DNA of 64,000 nucleotides from Rhododendron vialii (taxonomy: Eukaryota; Streptophyta; Magnoliopsida; Ericales; Ericaceae). This document shows, piece after piece, positions 26,851 to 39,147 of this stretch (positions within the stretch are counted from its first letter, which is position 1; every line of letters begins with the position of its first letter). Made by a program: the position numbers and the translations under genes. The notes beneath the pieces are model-generated. The model was given only the letters and a program-made list of their open reading frames with translations, ran no database searches and had not been told where the DNA came from. The stretch spans positions 21,103,501 to 21,167,500 of the forward strand of contig NC_080568.1 of assembly GCF_030253575.1 (NCBI RefSeq), written 5' to 3'.

Positions 26851-26955
26851 TCACATTAATTATTTATGGTAGATTTTACAGGTGGATTTGTCTAGATAAT
26901 GTGGATCACATTATTTATGGTAGATTTTACAGGTGGATTTGTCTAGATAATGTGG
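26851..26955. repeat. Tandem duplication, about 50-55 bp unit
   Basis: TCACATTA...ATTTATGGTAGATTTTACAG...GATAATGTGGA occurs twice in a row (26851-26905 and 26906-26955), differing by a small indel. It lies upstream of the TAR2-like gene. Confidence 0.9.
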
Positions 26956-28960
26956 AGGGAATCCTATTAACTAGGGGTGTAAATGATTAGCATTAATTAG
27001 GATGAGGTGAAAATGTGGATGTCAAGATAGTGTTGATGTGTCATCGCATCACATCCATTCTGTTTTTGAAGATAATTACTGTATTTAAGAGGATATATCC
27101 CAATATTGGGCAATTAATTCCAAGTTACAAAATGAAGCAAATGCTATTTTTATTAGTCCAGCAAAGCCCAGCTGTGGGCCCAGAAAGGGTCCTCTTTGAT
27201 ATAATGGAATTCGTTCACTTAGGTTTCATTCCAGAACACTTTCTTTAAAAAAAAGTACTAATTTCACATTTTCAAAATCAAAAATAATGTAAATGAAAAA
27301 GAATTTTTTGATTTTTTTTGCACCGTATAAAAAATCTCATCGAGATCTTTCCTACAAGATCTATATTACATATTTTTAGATTTCATTAAGCCCGTTATTT
27401 TTGAGCTTGAAATTATCTTTTTAAAAAATAAAGTACTTAAAACTCGTTCCGGAACGGAGCCTAAACTCGTTGGTAATATCAATCACGCACAGTTAAATAA
27501 GTTCCGATTTAATGTGACAACCTAATCAATGTTACTTGTGAATCTATGATGTGGTTGAAGTTCTAAATGATATCTAACAACGGACGATGTATTAACAAAG
27601 TATGCCCTTTCCACAAAGAAAAAATATATAGTATTTGTTTTGTGCGCGCTCTAGGAGTATTGCTCTTTCTTCTCACAAAAGTGTGTGGCCCCACTTTTAA
27701 GTGTGTGGACCCCACAAACTTTTGTTGGAGGTAGGAGTAGATCCTAGAGCATCGAATAATCTTTCCCTTTCTAAACTCGCTTGCGGGGTTAATTGGACCA
27801 TCTAGTCTACGTGACAGCCGTATGAAAAAGGATCCATTATCTCTTTCTGAGAGAATTATTCGTTGAGGATAATTGTGGATAAGATCCAAAATACTTTTGG
27901 ACACAAGATTTGGATAGGGACAACACACATGCTTACCTTTGAGCATTAGCAGATCCCCCACTTGTGCTCCTCCGCAGTTTGTTAGTGGTAGAAGTTTTTT
28001 CAATCTATTTTTGGCATAAAAAGGGGACTCTCCCTCTTGGTCTAAAAATGCGTCAACAATTCAACTGACTTCAATCAGTATAGCAGAGCTTTGTAGCTGC
28101 CTATTAGGCCGGCGTGTTTGATGTGTGTTAGAGGGAAGTGGTTAGCAATTAAGTGTGTTTGAATCAATGACTGGTCTTGTGTTTCTTTAACCTAGGAAAC
28201 ATACTCAGTCAGAGACACATGATTCATGTTGCAACTAATTACCAGAAAACAAACACATGATCATTTGACTGTGTGCATGTGGGACAAAGGATAAAATCAT
28301 GTGCTACTATCTGATTGTACATGTGACTCGTTTTAGTCAACAGAAAGTCTACGCCCACCGTTCAATTTTTACTGCTCCCCCCAGCGCTCTAAAACTCTTC
28401 ACAAGAAGATTTTTTAAAAATTCATACTATTGAATGCCGGGACGGACAGTGAAATGCTAAGCAATGAAACAGAGAGGGGCGTAACACCGTTGTTTAGTCC
28501 ATTTTTCAACAATACGCAGTGGATTTGTATTTGAACTATTACATTTTTTGATGAATGACTTGAATGTATGGGTAAAAAAAGGTGCAGAAATTTGAGAAAG
28601 AGAGATACCTAAGTTTGCAAACATGTATGATAGATGTGAAATCTGTAACTAGAATTTAAACTGTTGTGGCTTTGTTCTCGACTTACCACCAGATTTATAG
28701 GCGGTCCTTAGCGTAATCTATCTTTCGGAGAACAAAATCTTTTACGATGCACTGATGAATTGGGGTATGATGTATAGGTACGCATTTGAGAATTCGTTTC
28801 GAGAGAAGTATTTTTGTCGAAAAAATAGAAGAAAGGAAAGCTATTACATTTACATTTTAGGGTACACAGAAAGAAGAAAAAAATAGCAGAGCAACAGCTT
28901 CCTTTCTCTCTATTTTCATTTCATCTAGCCGTAATGTACGAGTGGGTAGAACGATTTCTA
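26956..28960. other. Intergenic between the TAR2-like and lipase-like genes
   Basis: AT-rich. A 146-codon minus frame at 27563-28003 has no recognisable domain and spans an inverted GTGTGTGG/CCACA pair, so I do not call it a gene. The last few hundred bases should include the lipase-like 3' untranslated region. Confidence 0.5.
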
Positions 28961-31900
28961 CTATTGGTGAGCTTGATTCGGTAGCGTTGGAGTCTTCCTA
29001 AAAACATGTTTTCTGCAGCGTTGGAAGATGCTGTCATATATCAAATCAAATTGAACTCCCGCTCTTTCCCGATTTATAATGAAAAGTATGTGATCGCCTT
29101 CCACAATCTTGTAATACCTGCAATTCGGAATCAGAAAAGAAAAGCTTAATAATTAGCATATAGATATCCAACTGTCACAATCTTCTCAGTTCCAGAAAAT
29201 GGTGTTCATATACGAAAATGGAGTTCAAAATATGAACCGATATTGGAAAAAGTTCATACAATAAAATGGAGTTCTAGTCCCTTATATGACCATATCAAGA
29301 ACAAGTTAAAAATATGCTTTAAGCAACCGTATGACTATTCGGATCAACTTTGCTTTGTAGCTTTAACGATTGGCCAAATTGGCTTTAACCCTGAAGGCTG
29401 AAGCAATTCCTTGTTTCTACTGGACAGCTGAAACACATAACACATAACAACTACACAATCTGCGATTTCTCAGTACACTTTGATTTTCTTTAAGTAATGA
29501 ACAGAAACAGAAATGTTGATAACATGAAAACAAAGCTCAGAATTAAGTCAATCCATAGGTGCATCTGAAGGAACTATCATGTCGGTAATACGATAGCAGC
29601 TTCAGTGGATGTATTATACAGACAACCACTTTGGACAAGATTCTTATAATACTTGGTGTAGTTTTTAATTTCAGTAAGATCTCAAAAAATGTAATTTGTG
29701 CTTTGAAATACTTGGACTACCCAGGGAAAAGCAAAAAAATTTCAGCCCCAAGGACATGCAACCTATTCAAATGCAAGATACAAACAAGTACTAGCAACGA
29801 GTAAATGCCCTACTTTTAGGGTTCAAAATATATAGCACTTCAAAATGTAATTCCCTAAAACGTTGCATAAAAACCTATAAGAAACTTCCGAGCGCTTTGA
29901 AGGAGAACTACATCAACATGTCAAAATTTTATGGAAGTGACCTCAGGATCACAACCAACAGCAAACAATATTTTGTCAAAGACTGAAAGTCATCCCATCA
30001 ATCATCATCACCAACAACATGGTGATTGTAATTCTTCAAATTCACCCTTCATACTTCATGGAGTCATGTGTTTTAGTTTCCTATAGAAACAAGATACTAT
30101 ACCCAAACGTGTCATTTTTCCTTTCCAACACAACAGCATGATTTTGATAAGGATCATTTTCGTGACACCAGAATGAAAATGTTGACAAAGTATAACAGCC
30201 AAATTTCATGCTAGTTGCGAGACGCTAACTTGCTTTTAATGCAGGAAAAGGAATTTAGCTAAGTTAGTCAAAATTTTGATTTAAAAAAAAAAAAAATTGT
30301 AGATCTGAATTTTGAGTTGGCTCGAGATTCAATCACAAAAGCTAAAGTTTGTGAAATTTAACTTCTGTTGCTAAACTCAATTATTTGTTATCTAGGATAA
30401 GCAATCATTTCAAGTAGTTATAACATGAAGAAAGCGTGATTGCAACCATAATTTTGTCCAAACATAACATTCACACTTGCTACTCGTATGATTTTTCAGG
30501 CAAGTTAAACAAACAATAGTTAGAATTGTGACTAACCAGATGCCTGGTTGCAAAGGCTGGCAATCAGAATCCCTTACAACAAGCTGGCTTGGATGTTCAA
30601 CTGGCAATCGAGGGTGTGTCATTGAAATTGTGTTAAGTGCTCCATCATTGTCCCACCAATCTTCATCCCTGCAGGGTTTACATGAAACATGAATCACAAT
30701 AGATTTCCCTTGACACAATTTTGTGTCAATCAGTACAACTCTTAATTTTAAGACCAAATTTCCTAGTTTAAAAGTTGCAGTCGCAAAACCGGAAGTATAA
30801 GAAATCTAAACGTGGTTAGTGACATAATGTTATCCAAAAACAAGAGCAAACTTCATCTGGGTAAGTTCAATTTTGATCAAGTTTTCCTAACACCAGAGAT
30901 TTTGGAATGGCTTAAATTCTAAGCACAGTGCAGCTTCTTAGAGTTTCTTTGAGCGAAAGAACGTCGGAATAAACCACAAGGCTGTGTTTACTAGTTAGAT
31001 AAAAACTAGGGTACTTTTTGTACACTGGAATGATAATGGTAAGGAACGGAATGTTCGTTCCTTGGCCTCCCAATGGAATAGGGCCATTGCTCTCTATAAA
31101 CAATAATTCTACTTACAATTCACATTTTCCATTTTCTTAACAAACCAAACACTGCCTAAAGTCAGTAGAACAATAAGCCAAACAGAACACACCTATAGCC
31201 TTTGTAAGGCGGAGTGGCATCCAGAGGATGAGTCCACTGGCTCATCTGAAAGACTCTTATGAAAAGCAAAGGGTGGGTTCGAAGTATGCTAGAAGGAAAG
31301 GTGAAACCCGCGATTCTCGTAGTTCTCTTCGTGGCATAGCTGAAATAGAACGTTTCGGGAAATGTATGTAGATGACTGTTCAGTCTAATAGACCCTTGAA
31401 TCGTCAGATCTGGAAGGATCCAATCTCCTGAAGCAAACAGACCTGTATTTCCCATAAGGCAATCGGCAAGACCCCAAACACCTATTTTTTTCCAAGACAT
31501 GTTGAAGTGATCAAACCCAAAGTTGTAATAAGCCTTCAGCCAGCTGATGTCTAACCAATCGAAAACTATTACTCCTAAGCGCAACAGCTGAAGTAGACAA
31601 ACAGGTTTCATTGTACGCCCATCTTCTGGCCTGTAACAAATTATAAGCCGTTTAGCATAAGTTCAGGATTATTTTGGCACGCATAGCATATGTGTAATAG
31701 AGAGTGGCAAGTTTGTCCAAATTTTCATGTTCAACTCCACAGATTCAGAAGATCAAAAACAACTATAGCACACTAGCACTCCGTATCAATTCTGAAGTCT
31801 TCTGCCAGATTGTGTAATACTTATCATCCAAAATCCAAAGTCACCTTCAAAAATCTCTCCTCAACACCCCATATCATTCTCTATCTTCACCGTCCATTGA

Positions 31901-33128
31901 TTGGATTGAAAATTGCTACAATTTATGTTTAGATTTCAAAACAAATACACAAAAATATTTACATCGAGTCCACACTTACTGCATCCCATCGAAATATGCC
32001 CTGGTTGTTCCATTGAAAGCTCCAGATAATGATGTTAGGCTTAATACCCAATTCTCTGAAGTGCCCTCATACCCTCTAAATGCCTGAAATGGTTTACCCA
32101 CCACTGTTTATCCATATGGAAGGAAAATCTAAAACTTCTGTTATCATTGATTCTTGAAAGAAACAAAAGAAAAAAACATACCTTATCAGCAAGCATTTGC
32201 TGCAAAACCCTAACAACCTGCGCTCCAGCCGAATGCCCCACAAAGTGAAGAGGGTGATCCTCATCCCATTCAGGATAATGCCCTGAACCCAATTCAATCA
32301 AATGAAATCTAAGCCTTCTCTAAAATCAATCCAATTCAAGTAAACCACAAATAATGGGGGCTGTTTCAACAAATCAGAAAACTAAATGGGGATAGGATAG
32401 TCAAGGTTAATCAACCAACCTTGCTCATAAATTCTTCCAAATTGAGAGTGCCCACAAGCCTTGCTATGTTCCTCACCATAATCAACTTGCCCCCCTTTCA
32501 AATAATAGAACAATTCACGAGCCCTGAAACCAAAAACAGTTTCGAACATCGGTAATACAGAAACAGAAGCAGAAATCATAGGAAACGAAAGGCATAAATC
32601 ATGGGAAACAATAGGCCCTTAAAATGAACCTCAACCCTTTGAGTTTCAACCACCTACCTATCGTATATACTAGTTAATGAGCCCAAATCCGGCACCAGAA
32701 CCCTCTCATCCTTTTTCTCCGCCCCCGCGAAATACGATAACCCCCCCAATCTCTGAAAACCCATAAACAATAACCAAAACAATTTAGCCACAAATCACCC
32801 AAAAAAAGAATGATAAATGCCGAAGCCAATTTGGGGGGGGTGTGGGTGGAGGAGGGGGTACATCAAGATTGTAACATACCCCTTTGCCGAATCCAAAGAT
32901 TCCATGGACTAGAACTATAGGAGGCAAATCATCAGAATTTGTAGACCCGATTAGCCCTTCTTCTTTGACCGGTGCAATCACATTTGACTTGAAACGAAAT
33001 TCATTCAAGGCCTGGGAAAGGTCACCGGCCAAAGCCGTGCTGAATATGTACAACCCATATACCAAATGAACCAAAGAGCTCACAAACAGCTCCAGCAATT
33101 GCAGAGCAGATACCCACAACCTGATCAT
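28961..33128 (-). CDS. Lipase-like alpha/beta hydrolase, related to bacterial family I.5 lipases
   Basis: Eight exons (32880-33128, 32658-32752, 32420-32523, 32182-32282, 31980-32083, 31193-31630, 30537-30668, 28961-29117) with GT-AG borders and consistent phases encode 459 residues. Residues 1-35 are a hydrophobic signal or anchor segment. VLVHGIFGFG (72-81) is the oxyanion HG region, and GHSAG places the nucleophile at Ser167. WWDNDGALNTISM supplies the probable catalytic Asp372 and EGDHILF the His417. This order, and the long insert between Ser and Asp, fit the plant proteins related to Staphylococcus/Geobacillus triacylglycerol lipases (Arabidopsis At1g10740-like, from memory). The substrate is unknown. 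An internal MITE lies in intron 6. No defect was seen. Confidence 0.9.
30978..31159. mobile_element. Probable small MITE in intron 6 of the lipase-like gene
   Basis: Left end AGGCTGTGTTTACTAGTTA and right end TAACAAACCAAACACTGCCT are imperfect inverted copies about 180 bp apart. GTGTTT(GG)-type ends are common in plant hAT and PIF MITEs. No target duplication was confirmed. Confidence 0.45.
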
Positions 33129-34275
33129 ATTATTCTAACCCAAAAAGAGCATAAAAACTATGTATGTAAACCTATGTGTCAGAGGAAGAGCCTTCTTCTG
33201 GGACAATATGTACAGAGAAGGCTCTATTGCATCAAATCTTTTCTAAAGAGAAAAGAGAAAACCCTCATCAAACCCTTCTATGATGCATGTAGAAAGGTGA
33301 GATGGTTTGAAGCTTGGAGGCCCCTTTCCTCTCTGTTGGTTTTATGGGTCTTGTTTTTTCAGACTTGTAGAATGATTTCCCATGATTTTCTCATTCCCCA
33401 CCTTTACAAGTCATTAAAAATTTCAACAACCAACCAATCAATGACTTACTGTTCATTCATTTTTTGCTCTTTTTTATGTTTTTAAGGGGAAAAAACCAAA
33501 AAAGAAAAGACTGGTCTGAGTTGGTGCCACGTGCCCTGGTTTTAACAGCCGCGTGCAGCCTTGTGGGCCCTATGTTAGGTGGACAAACTTTCGGTAATTT
33601 GCGGAAAAAAAAGAGAACCTGGCTTCTCTGCATTTTGATATTCAACTACATAAATTGTTGATGTGATTTTGTTCGTTCAAAAATATTTTTCACAGTGAAG
33701 GTTTCAAAAACATTTTTTTTACGGTAATGAGCCTTTTAAAATTTGAACTGTTGCAAAGATGAATGGGTGAGATGCAAAGGCCGGGGAGGCCTCCGCACTT
33801 GGACTGCATGTGCAGGTTCTTTAGAAAAATAACTTTGGGTAATTTTGACCCTCCATAGAGTTCAGATACGCATGCTGATCGGTGATGGGATTTGGAGAAA
33901 TCCAAAATTACACATCAAGATTAGGGATAAAAGTTGGGAAGCATTTTGACCTCCCGTTGATGGATAAGGAAAGATGAGTAACAGAATGTCTAATTTTCTT
34001 CTATTTTACAATTTCAATTAGCAAGCAGATTGTGAGACAAGCGTCTCTAATTTTTCTATTATAAATTTCTCTCTAAATTTATCCTAAAAAATACAAAAAT
34101 TCACGGGAATCTTGTTCTACACTAGTTGCATACACAATCAAACTACTTCTTTTTCAACTTTTTCACATATTCATTTATTGAATGAATGCGTAAAGAAAAA
34201 TGCATTTTGGTATCGAAAGTTTTTTTTTTTTTTAATATTGAAAGTAGTTAACCCCCTTACACTACCATGATACAT
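33129..34275. other. Upstream region of the lipase-like gene
   Basis: Presumed promoter and intergenic DNA of the minus-strand lipase. No TATA box I would trust, no coding frame and no repeat recognised. Confidence 0.5.
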
Positions 34276-34820
34276 CGAGACGGATCCACACGGGGGCACG
34301 CAGGGGCACGTGCCCCCACTCGAAATTAAAATATTTTTAAAATATATTTATGTATAAATTGGCATAATTATGAAAATGTGCTAATATATAAACATAAACA
34401 CTTGTATTTATCCCGAAAATACACATACAAAATTAGTTTTATGCCTGAATTTCATCATATAATGAATTTATACTTTGTTACTTTACGAGTTGTATTATAA
34501 ATTTGGAGCTATTCTTTCTTAATTCTCTTTATTTTTAACCGTCTGAGAGAAATATTTTAAAATACATGCATTAAAACAAATCTAGCTCGATCATTTTAAA
34601 ATTTGTTGATGTTCATTTAAAACGTAATTTAAATATTTTGTCTGAGATTTTGTGCTCATTTTTACCTAATTTAACTTAAAATATGTGTTATAAACTTTTG
34701 TAATTAGTAATGCATGCTTTAATTTTGTACAATCTCATAATAATTGATTAAAAAAAATAAACTTTTGCCATTATAATTAACAAATGCCCTCACTAGGAGA
34801 TATTTCTGGATCCGTCCCTG
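34276..34820. mobile_element. Probable non-autonomous hAT-like element
   Basis: The left end has GAGACGGATCCA and the right end TGGATCCGTCCCTG, an inverted pair of the CAGGGACGGATCC type seen in plant hAT derivatives. Near the left end are GGGGCACG repeats and GTGCCCCCACTCG; the interior is AT-rich and non-coding. I could not confirm an 8-bp duplication. Confidence 0.5.
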
Positions 34821-35629
34821 ACCCTGAACCATCATTTGACTTGTTTGGAGCCTGCCATCCCAATGTTCTCAACTTCTACAATTATACCACCATCACCTCC
34901 ATCTTGAACTTTTCCTATCATGATTTTGGGATTTTATCTATCTAGGAAAGAAAACAACATTTGGTTATTACTATTATTAGTAGTAGCATTTTCATTCTTG
35001 CATTTATTTTGCAAAAAAAATGTGCTGGATGAGAGCTGGAAGGTACACTTCTTTATCAATCAAAATAGAGCCACCTAACAACTGTCCCACGATTCTTGTA
35101 CATATTATCCACTCCCTTGCAATAATTTTTAAAATCATGGGGTCTACTCATTTCTAGCCAAATACAGTAATTTTCTAGAAGAACTTCTTTTCTATTTGCA
35201 TGTTCTATTTGAACCAAATAAATTTTTTTTAGCCAAAATAAACAAAAGGGACTTGAGAGAATTTTTCGGTTTCACATAGAATGACCCTTTTATTCTTTGA
35301 GCCAGATCCTCCCTTTTAAGATCTACTATATTGTCATGTCGAACTCATTTCAATAATCAAAATCATTTATTTTATAAATCTCATCAAGAATTTCATTTCT
35401 GTCAAAAATCATATCCTCCCAATGAGAGTGTCCTGTCACCGGAAAACGAATTTCATGAATGATGCATTTAGCTCGACAGGGAAGAAAGAGTAAGGAAAAA
35501 GAACTATTCAGATTATAACAAAACAACAAAAAATGTCGGGGCGAAAGGAAACACATATGAAAATAATTTTAGCTTTGTAGGTTTGTTTCTTGGTTTGAGA
35601 GACAAGGAAAAATAACCTGGAGAAATCAA

Positions 35630-36042
35630 GGCTCCGTTTGTTTCGATGTAAAATATTTTACAATGGAAAATATTTTTTCAGAAAAAAAAACTTCAAACTT
35701 TTATTTTTTAGTGTTTGGTTGGCACTTGAAAATATTTTTAGAAATCAACAAAAATAGTGTAAAGAGAGGGGGGCTTAAACTGTGGAGAAATCTGATAATA
35801 TTAGAATTGAACGTAGGTCAAGACTGACGATTGAGGAAACTGAGCAGTAGGAATTGTAGTAGAAAGCAGCGGATTCATTTCGGAAAATAACTTACGGAAG
35901 ATTTAAAAGTAAGCCATTTTCATCCAATTGATGGAAAAATTTTACATGTTAAGTGTTTTCCTAATTTTTTACACAACCAAACACCAAAAAATAGGTAAAA
36001 CATTTTACCGAAAAATATTTGACGCCCAAACAAATGGAGCCC
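35630..36042. mobile_element. MITE with GGCTCCGTTTGTTT ends
   Basis: GGCTCCGTTTGTTTCG at the left and CAAACAAATGGAGCC at the right are inverted. The inverted similarity continues inward through TAAAATATTTTAC and its mirror. Size about 410 bp, no coding frame. hAT or PIF class is inference. Confidence 0.7.
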
Positions 36043-36319
36043 GGAACGAATGATCTTACTGGAAAATTATGTTACTGTCGCTGGTCATACAATTATGTTG
36101 GCTCTCAACTTTTAAAGAACTCAGTGGTATTCTATTTCCATCGTCGGAGGAAATACTCCTAATTATTATTTTAGTACCACTAGGTCGGCTACTTGTTCTT
36201 TGATTATAGTACTACGTGGAGGACCATTTCTAACAACAATTCGGTGATCTAACCTCCCACAATTCTCAACCGCCAAATTGAATTCTCGTCGCCTGTTAAT
36301 TAAGGCGTTTTTAATAATC

Positions 36320-36322
<3 letters not shown>

Positions 36323-36361
<39 letters not shown>
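36323..36361. repeat. (AT)n microsatellite
   Basis: About nineteen AT units followed by TTTA repeats. Confidence 0.97.
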
Positions 36362-36364
<3 letters not shown>

Positions 36365-37744
36365 TTATTTATTTAAAATTGAATTCTCGTCCTCTAGATT
36401 ATTACTAATATATAAGTCCACATGTCAAAATATCGGTAGTTGGCTTTTGAGATTTTTGTAGACAATCCACTTGCTATGAGTCTTGACCCAGGGGGATGAT
36501 AGAGGATCAATTCCTCTCCATACCCCTCCATAGTCATACTCTCCTAATGACTCCCACTCCCAAGTCGACACCAAAAATCGAAATCGCTCATATTTTTTGG
36601 GACAGATAGAGTGTGTGTGTATATTACCGTTGATGTCCCACAACAAATTGCGGGATTTACAAGATGAACAGTTCCGATCATCGACATTGACTCGGGAGTG
36701 GGAGCCACATGGAGAGTATGGAAAGGTGAAGCGTGGAACGAATTGATTCCTATGGAATGGAGCCAATTTAGGAGGCACGAGAGGGCCTGCAAGAATCATT
36801 GAATTTTCTTAGTGTTTGTTTTACCCAATCAACTCGTATGCTTAGTTGACAGTGACACACTCTAATATCGTGAGTGTGTAAGTACACAATATCAGTTTTT
36901 AAGGTTTTAATCATTCTACGATCACACTCATTTATATATTTATACTTACAAGATTGTGTGCTCACACCCTTGTAAGTGTGAGTGTATACTCGGGTATGTA
37001 AATGAATGTTGTTATAGCATTTTTGACATGGTTTTACTCATTAATCATGTGTTTAGTTATCGAGTAATTATCCAGAATCACGATTGGTTAGGGTTTTCTT
37101 GTTTGTTTTTCAGTGGTTATGTTTCAATAATCACAGTTACAATTTATATTTTTCTCTACTGATTTATGCACTGTAGCTGGTTGATTTCTTGGTGTGTCTA
37201 GCTTAGATCACCATGTAGTTGGGATGTTTTTCATGCACGCGGTGCTTTCTACTTGAAGTGTTCGTCACTTGGTTGGTTATCGGTCAATTTTCATAAGAAG
37301 CCTTTTCAATAGTGGAACTACAGTGACAACTATTCATCGATATTTTGCATGCCGGCCATCTCCGCCAAGCATCTAACTGTGTTATCAAATGCTCGTTGGT
37401 GTAACGTTTATTGTTATACTTGTTTCACCGCATTTCCTTTTTGATATGGATGTATTATTACGATTAGGGAATTTATACAGTCGTGATGAAGTTGGTCATG
37501 CATGAACTTGTGGTCATCATTGTGTCGTGTCGGTTGGATTAATTTACTGCTACTAGTTTAATTAGTCTACTTTTGAGATCGAGGGTGTGATTAGAATTAT
37601 TCAGTACTTTACTCAATTCTTTGAAGGTTTTAGTCAAAAAATTACGATACACGCCTTTTCCCGATTGAATACGATTACTACGTACTAAACGTATTAATTA
37701 ATTAATTAAGTTGAACAATTAAATTTGGTGAACTTCTCTTGATA
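36362..37744. other. Intergenic, no gene seen
   Basis: The two overlapping minus frames at 36425-36799 show no recognisable domain. The rest is AT-rich up to the retrotransposon target site. Confidence 0.5.
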
Positions 37745-37749
37745 AAAAT

Positions 37750-39083
37750 TGTTAGTATGATTGGCATTTTCCGGATTTTGTCAAAACCATTGGAGTCTGT
37801 ATTGTTCTTTTTTCATTTGGGTTTGGGAGAGAGTTTTTATTTTATCTTGTCTAGATACTCCGCCCGGTGAATGAAGAAATATTGAGAAGCTCTTGCCTTG
37901 AAGGATGCTCAGATTATGTTCGAAAGAGGTATATGCATTCATATGCATTTGGTGTAATATTTTTCATGCATCTCTTCTAAGTTTTATGCATAAACTTCAA
38001 TACAGTAACCACGCCTTTTAATTCCATGGAATTAGTTTTCTTTGTTTGCATTGGTGGGTGATGGAGAAAATTTTCTAAGGCATGAGAAAAGCTTTGCTGG
38101 CCTTGCTTGAACGAAGAAAATTTTTCTAAGGCTTTAAAGGGATCAGAACCGTGTGCCACCGGGGCGCTCTTGTAGCGCGGTAGCACTCGTTAGCGCCTTA
38201 AGAGTGCCAGAGCTCTCCGGTGGCGCTATTCAAAGTGTTCTTGATTTTTGATTTAATTTTAAATGCCAGAGTTTGAATGGCGCTCGCGGAGCGCCCTAGC
38301 AGCGCCCTAGCGCCAGCTCGCGTGCTAAGAGCGCCCCAGCAGCGCGCTAGCGCCCGTCGTGTCTGTTTCTCATTGGTTAGCTCTAGGTTTCGGTTCAGCA
38401 CATATATATTCCTAATTTTCACTCTTTTAGGGTAACCCACTCTTGCATCAGCCACTTTAGAGAGAGAAAAACATTTTCACTCATATCCCTTGTGTGCTTA
38501 TGCATTTGAGATGATCTAAATTGAGTATTTGATCATCCTTTGTCATCCTAGAGAAATACTCTAATATTCAATGTATTTTCTCTTGGTTGATTTGTTTTTC
38601 ACAAAAAACTTCATCTCTTTTTAAATCCATACATTGTTGCCTATGACTCTACATGGCCGGATGATTCCGGAGCCGGCTTGACCCGGAGATCGAGGTGGTG
38701 AACTCGTGGTGGCTATGGAATCAAGAAGGGGCTCCGAGAGCTATATCAAAGAGCGGAGTTAGGTGTCACAAGAGGCTTGTGGGTAATTCCTAATTTGTAT
38801 TCTCTTTGTAAACCTTTTGATTTATAGTATTTTGGTAGATTAGGCCGTGGTTTTATGCTTAGGGTGAGTTTATCCTAAGTAGTTTCCACGTATATCCTTG
38901 CATTCGAGTTCTTTAGTTTTATTGCTATTGTCTTTAGTTGTTGAATTGATAGAATAGCATGGTACTTGGTTAATGGATTAAAATAGAAGGTTGCATGAAT
39001 TTTTAATTGATCGTCCTATTCACCCCCCCCCCCCCCCCCCCCCCCCCCCCTCTAGGACTCTTTTAGTGCTTAGTATAATTTCA
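37750..39083 (+). repeat. 5' LTR (1334 bp)
   Basis: Starts TGTTAGTATG and ends TAATTTCA. It contains a GC-rich block (about 38155-38365) with nested AGCGC/GCGCT palindromes and an outer CCACCGG...CCGGTGG pair. A TATATAT element follows near 38401-38409. A run of 28 C lies at 39023-39050, against 11 C in the 3' LTR; the length difference between the LTRs is exactly these 17 bases. Confidence 0.95.
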
Positions 39084-39085
39084 AT

Positions 39086-39097
39086 TGGTATCAGAGC
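39086..39097 (+). other. Primer binding site for initiator tRNA-Met
   Basis: TGGTATCAGAGC, the standard plant Copia primer site, two bases after the 5' LTR. Confidence 0.95.
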
Positions 39098-39147
39098 GGG
39101 TTGCTCTTTGTTGGTATAATTGCCTGAGTAGATCCTGGTTTTGCACT

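Noticed and set aside
27563-28003. 146-codon minus-strand frame
   Set aside because: No recognisable domain or codon pattern, spans a small inverted repeat, and lies in ordinary AT-rich intergenic DNA.
36425-36799. 124-codon minus-strand frame
   Set aside because: No family resemblance, no splice partner, and an overlapping frame of similar length; likely chance.
37977-38455. Minus-strand frames in the 5' LTR, repeated in the 3' LTR (43578-44056)
   Set aside because: They are duplicated only because the LTRs are; the GC-rich palindromic block keeps them open by chance.
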